A stretch of DNA of 64,000 nucleotides, taken from assembly GCA_039185015.1 (NCBI GenBank), contig JBCDAU010000003.1, positions 124,001-188,000 on the forward strand, given 5' to 3'. This DNA is from JBCBSZ01 sp039185015 (GTDB lineage: Bacteria > Actinomycetota > Acidimicrobiia > Acidimicrobiales > Poriferisodalaceae). The position numbers and the translations under genes are program-made. The notes below the pieces were generated by a model. It was not told the DNA's origin. It searched no databases and saw only the letters and a list, made by a program, of their open reading frames with translations. Positions 1-7,649 of the stretch are shown here, piece after piece. Each line of letters starts with the position of its first letter. Within the stretch, counting starts at the first letter, position 1.

Positions 1-281
1 GCCTGGAGGTCCTCGTCGTGGTCGTGGCCCCCCTCGGGGATCTCCCAGGAGTAGGCCTCGAGCGGGTAGCGGTACTGCCCGACGAGGTGGGTGCGGAGGT
101 CGTCGGTGAGCGTCACCACGCCGAGCGCCGGATGGAACTCGACCACGCCGTAGATGCCCGGGGTGCCCCCGGGGGTCGTGACCTCGTCGTGACGGACCCG
201 GATCCACGGGTTCTCGTACACGACGGTCTCGGAGTGGGTGACCCAGGGACGTTCCACCGTGATCTGAGCGTACCGATCCAT
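1..281 (-). CDS. NUDIX hydrolase, ADP-ribose pyrophosphatase-like (3' end outside window)
   Basis: The reverse strand from the ATG at 281 reads MDRYAQITVERPWVTHSETV and continues into an open frame that runs off the left edge. It contains NPWIRVRHDEV and, near the edge, QYRYPLEAYSWEIPEGG. The WEIPEGG segment is the start of the substrate-binding/NUDIX region of ADP-ribose pyrophosphatases (NudF/NrtR-type hydrolases), but the NUDIX box itself lies outside. Only about 93 residues are visible. Family known: hydrolysis of ADP-ribose or related nucleoside diphosphates. Substrate here is not determinable. Confidence 0.75.
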   Translation of the reverse strand, partial: MDRYAQITVERPWVTHSETVVYENPWIRVRHDEVTTPGGTPGIYGVVEFHPALGVVTLTDDLRTHLVGQYRYPLEAYSWEIPEGGHDHDEDLQ

Positions 282-363
282 GCGGTCCCCATCGGTGCGC
301 GCGCTGCCCGCTTGGAGGAGTGGGCCGATCGCGGATGCGCCGACGGTCACCCTCCAGCTCAGC

Positions 364-945
364 TCATTCAGACCGCTCGATCCGGACCCGGAGGCCGGCG
401 ATGAGGACATCGAGCTGAGCGTCGAACGCCACGGGCTGCGGCGGACCATCAGAGCGCACGTGCTCCAGGATCGGGGGTGAGGACAGCGGCGCGCTCACCG
501 CCGCCCAGTCGACGAGCGCGGAGAGCAGCGTCAGCGCCAACGCGGCGTCCTCTTCGCCGAGTCCGGCCTCGCAGAGCGCGACGAAGGACTGGTCGATCTT
601 GGCGACGATCGTCGGTGGGGGACCCAGACGGCGCGCCTCGGCGACGAGCGCCGGATGCTCGACGAACGACGTGACGAGTTGTTCACCGAGTCGGCGCAGA
701 TAGTGCGTCCAGTCATCGGTCGGCGCGGGCCACTCGACCTGCTCGGCGATCAGGTCCATGACCGCGAGCACGAGGTCGTCCCGATTCGTGAAGTGCCGAT
801 AGAGGGCGGCGTGGCTCACCTCCAGCCGTTCGGCGACGGTCGCGAGCGTGAGCTGCTCGAGCCCGCCCTCGAGCGCGGCCTCGGCGATCGAGCGGCGCGT
901 CAGCCCCCGGTGCCATGGGCGATCCCCTCTGGACTCAGTGGCCAC
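364..945 (-). CDS. TetR family transcriptional regulator
   Basis: 193 residues. The N-terminal helix-turn-helix is clear (TVAERLEVSHAALYRHF, about residues 36-52), followed by a TetR_C-type all-helical ligand domain. It is divergent from the binding lipoprotein that starts at 1048 and separated from it by about 100 bp holding a GTAACA/TGTTAC palindrome, so it probably controls that gene and itself. It is a paralogue of the regulator at 2312-2935: both carry an ALYRxx recognition helix and W-P-x-x-x-D-x-W in the first ligand-domain helix. Ligand unknown. Confidence 0.85.
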   Translation of the reverse strand: MATESRGDRPWHRGLTRRSIAEAALEGGLEQLTLATVAERLEVSHAALYRHFTNRDDLVLAVMDLIAEQVEWPAPTDDWTHYLRRLGEQLVTSFVEHPALVAEARRLGPPPTIVAKIDQSFVALCEAGLGEEDAALALTLLSALVDWAAVSAPLSSPPILEHVRSDGPPQPVAFDAQLDVLIAGLRVRIERSE

Positions 946-1014
946 GGCTCGACGCTAGACCCGCCGGTGGCCGGCACTCACATGAGCGGTCATCGGCCGG
1001 CCTCTCCCCTTGAA

Positions 1015-1037
1015 GTAACAGAGCTTCACAATGTTAC
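1015..1037. promoter_or_regulatory. Palindromic operator candidate GTAACA-N11-TGTTAC
   Basis: A perfect 6-bp inverted repeat with an 11-bp spacer lies 10 bp upstream of the ATG at 1048, where a leader or promoter would be. Position between a tetR gene and its divergent neighbour suggests the operator of the TetR protein encoded at 364-945. Confidence 0.5.
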
Positions 1038-1047
1038 TGTCTGATAC

Positions 1048-2142
1048 ATGCCAGCATCCGCCCTCCCCCGCCGTCGTTTCACCCTCGCCGGCGCTCTCCT
1101 GATCGCCGGCCTGCTCAGCGTCGCCTGCGGCTCGGACGACTCGACCGAAGCCACGTCCATCGAGCCCGCCCTGACGCCGACCACCACAGCGACGACGCCG
1201 GCAGGCGACGACACCGAGCCGGCAGCAGCGGTCGATGCCGAGGCTTCCGACGACTCCTCCGAGCGAGCCGAGGTCACGATCCGGGTGGCCGGTGGCTCCG
1301 AGATGGCGGTCCCGGTCACGACCGAGGGGATCCTCGCCCTCGACGAGTTCGCAGCGCAGCTCCTGCTGATCCTCGGCGTCACACCGCAGGCGAGCGTGCA
1401 GATCTTCGGCGACGAGGCCAACAACATCGTCCTCGCCGACGCCGGCATCGCGACCCTGGAACCGCAGAACGTCGAGCTGGTGGCCACCGAGTCACCGGCG
1501 CTCATCATCGGGACGAACACGCCGTTCAACACCGACCAGGTGCCACTGCTCGAGGAGATCGCCCCGACCGTCATCCCCGAGGTCTCGTCGCGTGAGTGGC
1601 GGGACGTGCTGCGGGCCGTCGCGGCGGTGACCGGCACCTCGGGTCGAGCGGAGGAGATCATCGACCGCATCGACGGCCGTCTCGCCGACCTGGCCGACGC
1701 CGTCGGTGACTCGGCGAACGCCGGCGCGACGCTGTCGATCCTGACGGACCGGGGCGACGGCACGATCTTCGCGCTCACCGCACCTGCCGTCCCCGGAGTC
1801 ATCGCCGAGGAGCTCGGCCTCGCGCGACCACCCGACCAACTCGACGCCGACCAGACCAGCGGCGGGTTCCTGATGCTCTCCCAGGAGCTCCTCCCCGACC
1901 AGCAGGCCGACATCACCGTCTCGCTCGAGGGCGAGCTGTTCACCGGTGGCGCGTCCCTCTTCGACAACCCGCTCTACCCCGGGTCACCCACCGAGGCGGC
2001 CGTCCTGGGGGCGCTGTGGTCGACCGAGACGCCATTGTCGGTCTGGTGGATGCTCGCCGACTACGAGGCGATCCTGCTCGGCGACGGCCAGGGCAACACC
2101 TTCGACGACACCCTCGACCTCTGGAACGAGCTGACGAGCTGA
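1048..2142 (+). CDS. Iron-siderophore-type ABC substrate-binding lipoprotein
   Basis: 364 residues. The N-terminus has a lipoprotein signal (ALLIAGLLSVACGS; Cys about residue 27) and then a low-complexity Thr/Asp/Glu linker, typical of actinobacterial lipoproteins. The rest matches the FepB/FhuD-like helical-backbone binding-protein fold: LVATESPALIIGTNTPFN, then EEIAPTVIPEV and SREWRDVLRAVAAVTG. Role by family: capture of a ferric siderophore or related chelate outside the membrane. No permease or ATPase follows; the nearest candidate partners are at 15.7-19.3 kb. It forms a regulator/binding-protein pair with the divergent TetR, duplicated at 2.3-4.1 kb. Confidence 0.8.
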   Translation: MPASALPRRRFTLAGALLIAGLLSVACGSDDSTEATSIEPALTPTTTATTPAGDDTEPAAAVDAEASDDSSERAEVTIRVAGGSEMAVPVTTEGILALDEFAAQLLLILGVTPQASVQIFGDEANNIVLADAGIATLEPQNVELVATESPALIIGTNTPFNTDQVPLLEEIAPTVIPEVSSREWRDVLRAVAAVTGTSGRAEEIIDRIDGRLADLADAVGDSANAGATLSILTDRGDGTIFALTAPAVPGVIAEELGLARPPDQLDADQTSGGFLMLSQELLPDQQADITVSLEGELFTGGASLFDNPLYPGSPTEAAVLGALWSTETPLSVWWMLADYEAILLGDGQGNTFDDTLDLWNELTS

Positions 2143-2311
2143 CCGACCCGACGGCTCGGATTCGACGGGTGGCACTGGGTCCCGCTCATCGGCGACGTCG
2201 CGCTCGTGGTCACCGTCGTGCGAGAGCAGCTACAGACGTGGCGCGAGCTCCGGGCGGAGCGCTCCGAGGTCGGCTGAGCTTCCAGCACGGCCGGATCTCG
2301 CGCTCGATGGC

Positions 2312-2935
2312 TCACGAGCGGCCGAGGACCGCCTTCAGTCCGGCGATGAGCAGGTCGAGCTTGTCGTCGAGCGTCACCGACGTCGAGCGGAACGGCTCGG
2401 GGATGTTCGGATCCTGTGCTGCGTCGGTCACGCCCCGGTTGGTGCGGAAGGTGTCGAGGACGAGGTTGAACAGCACCTCGACCGCCAGTCGGGTCTGATC
2501 CGGCGTGAAGCCGTGGCCGACGAGCACGTTCGCCGTGGCGATGGTGTGCCGGTCGAAGCTCGGGACGCTCCCCAGCCGTACGACCTCCTCGTAGAGACCC
2601 GGATGATCCTGGAACGTGTCGTTGACGAGGTGCGCGACGTCGAGGAGGTGCCGCTCCCACCCGTCCTCGGCGTTCGGCCACGGCAGGTCGGCGGCGACGC
2701 GCTCGACGGCGACGAAACCGAGCGCCGCCCGATCCTTGACGTACCGGTAGAGCGCCACGTGCGTGACCCCGAGCGAGCGAGCGACGCCGGACAGCGAGAG
2801 ATCCCGGAATCCTGTGCGGACCGCAGCCTCGGCGATCGCCTCGAGCGTGAGCCCGGCGTTCACGGCGGTCCGTCCGGTGCACCCACGAGCCCCACGAGGC
2901 TCGTTGTACTCGACGGCGGGCGAGGAGCGGACCAT
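2312..2935 (-). CDS. TetR family transcriptional regulator (paralogue of 364-945)
   Basis: 207 residues from the ATG at 2935; an in-frame GTG at 2959 and a later GTG are alternatives, and none has a strong ribosome site. The HTH reads GVARSLGVTHVALYRYV. The C-terminal domain aligns with the TetR at 364-945, including WPNAEDGW and HPGLYEEVVRLG. It is divergent from the binding lipoprotein at 3013, giving a second copy of the TetR/binding-protein arrangement. The 169 bp between 2143 and 2311 separate two converging genes and hold nothing else I can support. Confidence 0.85.
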   Translation of the reverse strand: MVRSSPAVEYNEPRGARGCTGRTAVNAGLTLEAIAEAAVRTGFRDLSLSGVARSLGVTHVALYRYVKDRAALGFVAVERVAADLPWPNAEDGWERHLLDVAHLVNDTFQDHPGLYEEVVRLGSVPSFDRHTIATANVLVGHGFTPDQTRLAVEVLFNLVLDTFRTNRGVTDAAQDPNIPEPFRSTSVTLDDKLDLLIAGLKAVLGRS

Positions 2936-2975
2936 CCGTGACGCTGGAGACCCGAACACGGGCTCGACGGTGACC

Positions 2976-3030
2976 TTGACATGAACGCGCTCCCGGGAGC
3001 AGTCTGACGCAGGTGATTACACCATGTAAC
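2976..3030 (+). promoter_or_regulatory. Candidate promoter (-35 TTGACA) and palindrome over the start of the 3013 gene
   Basis: TTGACA lies at 2976-2981, about 31 bp upstream of the GTG at 3013, which fits a leaderless or nearly leaderless transcript, although no good -10 is visible. The near-palindrome ATTACA-CCA-TGTAAC occupies 3016-3030 inside the first codons. Its half-site resembles that of the palindrome at 1015-1037, suggesting related TetR operators. Confidence 0.4.
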
Positions 3031-4119
3031 GGAACCGCTCGTCGTGCCCGCTGGGTCGGCCTCACCGGAGCCGCGCTGGCCACGCTCGTGGCACTGACCG
3101 CCTGCGGCGGTGACGACGCCGAAACGACCGAAGCGACCTCCATCCCGACCACCGCATCGGCAGCAGAGACGACGGCGGACACCGAGGCCCCACCGACGTC
3201 GACGACCGCATCGGACGACGAAGCGAGCGATGCGGACGCCGCTCCCGGCGAGGACACATCCGCCAGCTCGTACCCGGTGACCGTCGAGCACGACGCCGGC
3301 ACGACCACGATCGACGCCGCCCCGGAGCGGATCCTCGCCGTCACCGACCAGGGCGAGCTGGCTGCGCTCCTGGCCCTCGGCATCCGACCGGTCGCGTACG
3401 GCCAGCGCTCGCCGATGGAGCTGGCCTACCTGGCCGAAGCCGGCGCCTACGACCCGGCGATCGAGGTCTTCCCGTCCACCGCCGACATCAACTTCGAGCA
3501 GCTCGCCAGCTTCCAGCCGGACCTCATCGTCGGCCAGACCGGCTTCGTCACCCCGGACAACCTTGCGCTCTTCGAGGGCATCGCACCGACCATCGCCATC
3601 GATTCGATCGGATGGAGAGAAGGACTGCTCGACGTCGGCGCCGCGACCGACAACGGCGAGGCCGCCGAACGCAAGGTCGCAGAGCTCGAGGCGCTACTCG
3701 ACGGCTTCGCCGAGCGCGTCCCGTTCGCCGAGGGTCGAACCGTCGACATCATCGTCGGCGCCAGGAACACCATCTTCCAGTACACCGACTTCAACGTCTT
3801 GAACGACATCCTGGTCTCCGCTGGCGTCGAGCCCCTCCCGGCGCCGAACGACCCGAGCCTGCCCAACGGGAACGAGATCTCCGAGGAGAACCTCGGCCTG
3901 ATCGACGCAGAGGCACTCGTGGTCCTGGACTTCACCGGCGCACTGCTCCCCGAGCTGGAGGCCAACCCGCTCTGGACGAGCCTGCCGGCCGTGGCCGACG
4001 ACAACGTGACGGTGTGGGGCGGTGCCGAGGCCGCGGCGACGAACTTCACCAACGCGCTCACGATCCCAGTGATCCTCGACCTGCTGGAGGCGATGCTGAC
4101 CGACGCCTTCGCCGGGTGA
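3013..4119 (+). CDS. Iron-siderophore-type ABC substrate-binding lipoprotein
   Basis: 368 residues from a GTG. Signal peptide with lipobox LVALTACGG, then an acidic Thr/Ser/Ala-rich linker to about residue 85. The FecB/FepB-type domain follows: YPVTVEHDAGTTTIDAAPER, a strand ILAVTDQGELAALLALGIRP typical of ferric-siderophore binding proteins, and DLIVGQTGF. Likely role: capture of a ferric chelate at the cell surface. No transporter gene adjoins it. It shares layout with the 1048 protein, the pair being a duplicated TetR/binding-protein module. Confidence 0.85.
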   Translation: MITPCNGTARRARWVGLTGAALATLVALTACGGDDAETTEATSIPTTASAAETTADTEAPPTSTTASDDEASDADAAPGEDTSASSYPVTVEHDAGTTTIDAAPERILAVTDQGELAALLALGIRPVAYGQRSPMELAYLAEAGAYDPAIEVFPSTADINFEQLASFQPDLIVGQTGFVTPDNLALFEGIAPTIAIDSIGWREGLLDVGAATDNGEAAERKVAELEALLDGFAERVPFAEGRTVDIIVGARNTIFQYTDFNVLNDILVSAGVEPLPAPNDPSLPNGNEISEENLGLIDAEALVVLDFTGALLPELEANPLWTSLPAVADDNVTVWGGAEAAATNFTNALTIPVILDLLEAMLTDAFAG

Positions 4120-4140
4120 CGAACGCCGAGCGGAGCGCCG

Positions 4141-5280
4141 CTAGATCAGCTTGAGCTCGGGGTGGTGGCGGCGGGTCGGGGCGAGCTCCACGTCGATGCG
4201 CTCGGCCATCGCGGCGAAGACCTGGGCGGCCTCGCTGTCGGGCTGCTCCGCGGCGATGGGTGAGCCGACGTCGCCGCCCTCGCGCAGGTCCGGCACGAGC
4301 GGGACCTGGCCGACGAGGGGCACGTCGAGCTTGTCAGCGAGGTGAGCGCCACCGCCGGCGCCGAAGATCGGGTACCGCTTGCCGTCGTCGCCGGTGAACC
4401 AGCTCATGTTCTCGATGACACCCCGGACCTCGAGGTGGACCTTCTGGGCCATGAAGGCCGCACGCTGCGCCACCGACTGCGCGGCGGCCTGCGGGGTGGT
4501 GACCACGTACACCTCGCCCTTGGGCAGGAACTGGGCGAGCGACAGCGAGATGTCGCCGGTGCCGGGCGGGAGGTCGACGACGAGGAAGTCGGGCTCGTTC
4601 CACCACACGTCGGTGAGGAACTGCTCAAGCGCCTTGTGGAGCATCGGACCCCGCCAGATGACCGGCTGGTCCTCCTCGGCGAAGAAGCCCATGGAGATGC
4701 AACGCACACCGTTGGCGAGGGGCGGCACGAGCATCTTGTCGATCACCATCGGCGGGTGGTCGACGCCGAGCATGCGCGGGATGGAGAAGCCCCACACGTC
4801 GGCATCGACGACCGCGACCGACTTGCCCCGCTGGGCCAGGGCGATGCCGAGGTTGACCGTGATCGACGACTTGCCGACGCCGCCCTTGCCGGATGCGACG
4901 AGCAGGACACGCGTGCGCGACGACGGATCGGCGAACGGGATCGCCCGGCCCTCGGCATGGCCGTGGGCCTGGCCGGAACCGGCGGTCGACTCGGGATCGC
5001 CGATGAGCGTGCGCCGCAGGTTCTCCTGCTGCTCGTCCGACATCAGGCCGAACTGCACGTCGACCGACTCGATGCCACCGACCGCCTGGATCGCGGCACC
5101 GATCGCCTCGGACAGCGGCGCGGCGGACGGGTAGGTCTCGGCCGGGAGCGCCACCATGGCCTGGACGGCGGATCCGGTGACGCTGAGGCCCTTGACCATG
5201 TCGAGCTCGCCCAACGGCCGACCGATCTCGGGATCGATCACGGCGCGGACGGCGTCGAGCACCTCGGCGTCGGTGGGCAT
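4141..5280 (-). CDS. mrp: Mrp/NBP35-type P-loop ATPase, Fe-S cluster carrier
   Basis: 379 residues. An N-terminal MIP18/DUF59 domain (about 1-90, with DPEIGRPLGELDMVKGL) precedes the deviant Walker A GKGGVGKS at 131-138 and the VDADVWGFSIPRMLG segment. Family role: ATP-dependent carrier or scaffold for Fe-S clusters in the cytoplasm. The region that carries a CxxC in E. coli-type Mrp reads ENMSWFTGDDGKRYPIFG here and has no cysteines. I recall that many actinobacterial Mrp proteins also lack it, so cluster binding would need other ligands. It is divergent from the SufR-like gene at 5349, and the two share a small palindrome. Confidence 0.9.
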   Translation of the reverse strand: MPTDAEVLDAVRAVIDPEIGRPLGELDMVKGLSVTGSAVQAMVALPAETYPSAAPLSEAIGAAIQAVGGIESVDVQFGLMSDEQQENLRRTLIGDPESTAGSGQAHGHAEGRAIPFADPSSRTRVLLVASGKGGVGKSSITVNLGIALAQRGKSVAVVDADVWGFSIPRMLGVDHPPMVIDKMLVPPLANGVRCISMGFFAEEDQPVIWRGPMLHKALEQFLTDVWWNEPDFLVVDLPPGTGDISLSLAQFLPKGEVYVVTTPQAAAQSVAQRAAFMAQKVHLEVRGVIENMSWFTGDDGKRYPIFGAGGGAHLADKLDVPLVGQVPLVPDLREGGDVGSPIAAEQPDSEAAQVFAAMAERIDVELAPTRRHHPELKLI

Positions 5281-5321
5281 GCGAACTCCTGGGATCGGGG
5301 GGGCAGGCGGCAGGGATTTCT

Positions 5322-5341
5322 CCTACGGCGGTAGGTAGAAT
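5322..5341. promoter_or_regulatory. CCTAC-N4-GTAGG operator candidate with overlapping -10 TAGAAT
   Basis: A perfect 5-bp inverted repeat (5322-5335) abuts TAGAAT (5336-5341), which lies 7 bp before the ATG at 5349. A leaderless sufR-like transcript repressed at its own -10 would fit. The site also sits upstream of the divergent mrp gene (start 5280). Confidence 0.5.
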
Positions 5342-5348
5342 ATCGGCC

Positions 5349-6080
5349 ATGGCCGCCGACACCCGAACGTCCAGCAGCCTCACCGCGGACGAATTCTCGG
5401 CCGCCGTGACGGCGATCACGTCGGCGTTCGGGGACCCGACGCGGCGCGACATCTACCTCTTCGCGCGCGAGTCCGAGGAGGGCGTCACCGCCGCACAGGT
5501 CGCCGCCCGCTTCGATCTCCACGCCAACGTCGCCCGCCACCACCTCGACAAGCTCGCCGCCGGTGGGTACGTCGAGGTCGCGCTCGGTCGCACCTCCACC
5601 GGCGCCGGCCGCCCGTCGAAGCGCTACGTCGTCGCCGACGCCGGCATGGCCCTGGAGTTCCCTGTGCGGCGCGACGATCTCCTCGGTGCGCTGCTCGGCA
5701 GGGCGCTCGCCCTGTTGCCCCACGACCAGGCCGAGGCCCTCGCCGAGGAGGTCGGCATCGAGTACGGCCAGGCGCTCGCCGAGGGCATGGAACCCAACGC
5801 CGCTCAGCGCTCGTTCCGCGCTGCGGCCGGTGCGGTCGCCGAGGCACTCACCTCGCACGGCTTCGCTGCCCGGACCGAGAAGTCCGGCGATGCCCTGCGC
5901 ATCGTGTCGGAGCACTGCCCGTTCGGCGACGCCGCGCTCGAGCACCCGGTGATCTGCGCGATCGATCGTGGTCTCGTCAAGGGCATGCTCGCCGGCCTGC
6001 ACGGCGGCGGCGAAGCCGAGGTGCTGCTCTCTCGCCCCGACGGCGCCAAGCACTGCATCACCAGCCTCGGCGGGATCTGA
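5349..6080 (+). CDS. SufR-like winged-helix regulator with predicted Fe-S ligands
   Basis: 243 residues. The N-terminal winged helix (about 20-95) has FGDPTRRDIYLF and a recognition region NVARHHLDKLAAGGYV, then RTSTGAGRPSKRY, as in SufR/ArsR-type regulators. The C-terminal half carries Cys190, Cys203 and Cys236 (C-x12-C-x32-C). The known SufR repressors use three similarly spaced cysteines to hold an Fe-S cluster that reports cluster status. It is divergent from mrp and immediately upstream of a NifS-like gene (8 bp gap), so an Fe-S homeostasis role is likely. The rest of the suf operon is not next to it. Confidence 0.8.
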   Translation: MAADTRTSSSLTADEFSAAVTAITSAFGDPTRRDIYLFARESEEGVTAAQVAARFDLHANVARHHLDKLAAGGYVEVALGRTSTGAGRPSKRYVVADAGMALEFPVRRDDLLGALLGRALALLPHDQAEALAEEVGIEYGQALAEGMEPNAAQRSFRAAAGAVAEALTSHGFAARTEKSGDALRIVSEHCPFGDAALEHPVICAIDRGLVKGMLAGLHGGGEAEVLLSRPDGAKHCITSLGGI

Positions 6081-6088
6081 CCCCGCCG

Positions 6089-7132
6089 GTGCGGCGACAC
6101 CGACTCGATCGGCTCACCTCCTCCGCCCTCCGACCCGAGGCCGTCGAGGCCCAGCGCGACTGGCTGGAGCTCGAAGCCGCCGGCGATCTCGGTCCCGACG
6201 ACGTCGACCGCGCGCTCGCCCGGGTCCGTGAGCAGCTCGCCCACCTGCTCGGCGTGCGGACCCACGAGCTCGTGCTCACCTCCGGCTCGGTCGAGGCGAC
6301 CCACACCGCCGTCGCCGGCGTGATGCACCGACACGGCGGCGGCCACCTCATCTGCACGACGGCCGACGACCGCCGGGTCCTCGACGCCGCCCGCCGCTGG
6401 GCCGACGACGTCACGATCGTCGCCGTCGACGAGCACGGTCGCATCGACCCGGCCGTGGTGGCCGCCGAGGTCCGGGCCGACACCGTGCTGGTCTGCCTGC
6501 CCGTGGTGTCCGCCGACAGCGGGGCCGTCCAACCGGTCCGGGTGCTCACCCGGGCCTGCAGGGACCGGGGCATCGTCACCCTCCTCGATGCGGTCGCCGG
6601 CGTCGGCCGCATCGGCATCGACCTCGCGGACCTCGGTGCCGACCTCGGCATCGTCGATGCGGCGCCCTTCGGCGGGGGCCTCGGTGCCGGCGTGCTGCAC
6701 GTTCGCCGTGGCGTACGGATCGATCCGCTGCTCCCCGGTGCCGAGCAGCGGTTGCGGCGCGGCGGTCCGATCGCGCCCGGACCCGCCATCGGGATGGGAG
6801 CCGCGGCCACGGCGATCACCGGGCGCAGCCTGCTCGACGAGGTCCAGCGGGCGGAGGAGCTCGCCATCCGACTGGCGCGACGCCTCGGCGGGTTGCCTGG
6901 CATCGAGGTGGCCGACCACGTCCCCGATCGCATCGCAGGACACCTCCGACTCCGGCTGGGCCATGGCGAGGCGGCCGCGGTCGTCGAGCGGCTCGCCGGG
7001 TCCGGCATCCATCTCGGGTGCACCGTCGACGGCGATCTGCGCTGCGCGCCGGACTGGTCGTGTGGCGACGACGCGATCGATGCGCTCGACCGCGCGATGA
7101 CCGCTCTTGGCGCCGACCGGGTCGATCGGTAG
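6089..7132 (+). CDS. Class V aminotransferase/NifS-like fold protein without any lysine
   Basis: 347 residues from GTG 6089, probably co-translated with the regulator upstream. The fold is recognisable as cysteine desulfurase-like: ELVLTSGSVEATHTAVAG matches the NifS FTSGGTEANN region, LLDAVAGVGRIGIDLADLGAD the VDAVQ...D segment, and GVLHVRRG the beta strand after the active-site loop. The PLP lysine motif (HKxxGPKG in NifS) reads DAAPFGGGLGAG at 190-201. I find no lysine anywhere in the protein, so a PLP Schiff base cannot form. Two late cysteines (GCTVDGDLRCAPDWSC) remain. It may be a scaffold, regulator partner or other pseudoenzyme. Confidence 0.75.
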   Translation: MRRHRLDRLTSSALRPEAVEAQRDWLELEAAGDLGPDDVDRALARVREQLAHLLGVRTHELVLTSGSVEATHTAVAGVMHRHGGGHLICTTADDRRVLDAARRWADDVTIVAVDEHGRIDPAVVAAEVRADTVLVCLPVVSADSGAVQPVRVLTRACRDRGIVTLLDAVAGVGRIGIDLADLGADLGIVDAAPFGGGLGAGVLHVRRGVRIDPLLPGAEQRLRRGGPIAPGPAIGMGAAATAITGRSLLDEVQRAEELAIRLARRLGGLPGIEVADHVPDRIAGHLRLRLGHGEAAAVVERLAGSGIHLGCTVDGDLRCAPDWSCGDDAIDALDRAMTALGADRVDR

Positions 7133-7145
7133 CTTGGCGACCCGC

Positions 7146-7613
7146 ATGACCGTCTACCTGGTGCGCCACGCCGACGCGATCGCCCGAGCCGGCTACGACC
7201 AGCCCGACGCCGAACGGCCGCTCAGCGAGCTCGGCGCGAAGCAGTCGGACGCCCTGGTCGAGACGTTCGGGGATCGACCGGTCGGCTCGGTGCTGACGAG
7301 TCCTGCCGTTCGGTGCTGGCGGACGGTCCATCCGCTGGCGACGGCCCGTGGCCTCGATGCGCTGCCCGATCCACGCCTCGGCGAGGGTTCGCGGATCGAG
7401 GACGTCATCGAGCTCGTGGTGAGCTCCCGCGACGGCGATGTCGTGCTGTGCAGCCACGGCGACGTCATCCCCGACGTGCTGCGCCTGCTCGCGCTCCGCG
7501 GGGTCGCGTTCGATCGACCCCCGTCGACCTGTGCCAAGGGTTCGACCTGGCTCCTCGAGCTCGACGACGAGGCGATGGGCTCGGCCTCGTACTGGCCCCC
7601 ACCCGAGGTCTGA
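7146..7613 (+). CDS. Histidine phosphatase superfamily protein (SixA-like)
   Basis: 155 residues from ATG 7146, chosen because MTVYLVRHADA starts the fold directly. LVRHADA holds the catalytic RH motif, ERPLSELGAKQS and LTSPAVRCWRTV are standard SixA/phosphohistidine phosphatase segments, and the second catalytic His is in VLCSHGDVIPDVL. The family removes phosphate from phosphohistidine or small phosphoesters; the substrate is not evident. It follows the NifS-like gene after 13 bp, on the same strand. Confidence 0.85.
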   Translation: MTVYLVRHADAIARAGYDQPDAERPLSELGAKQSDALVETFGDRPVGSVLTSPAVRCWRTVHPLATARGLDALPDPRLGEGSRIEDVIELVVSSRDGDVVLCSHGDVIPDVLRLLALRGVAFDRPPSTCAKGSTWLLELDDEAMGSASYWPPPEV

Positions 7614-7649
7614 GCCCCGAGTCGGCGCCCCACACGGACCCGCTCGCCG

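Noticed and set aside
2140..2279. The frame of the first binding lipoprotein stays open for about 45 codons after its TGA stop, which could suggest another Sec readthrough.
   Set aside because: No Cys/Sec redox motif (CxxU or UxxC) surrounds the TGA, the binding-protein fold is already complete, and no SECIS-like hairpin was seen at the right distance.
4342..5334. Long open frame on the plus strand opposite mrp.
   Set aside because: Antisense shadow of a clear Mrp gene in GC-rich DNA; no homology in its translation.
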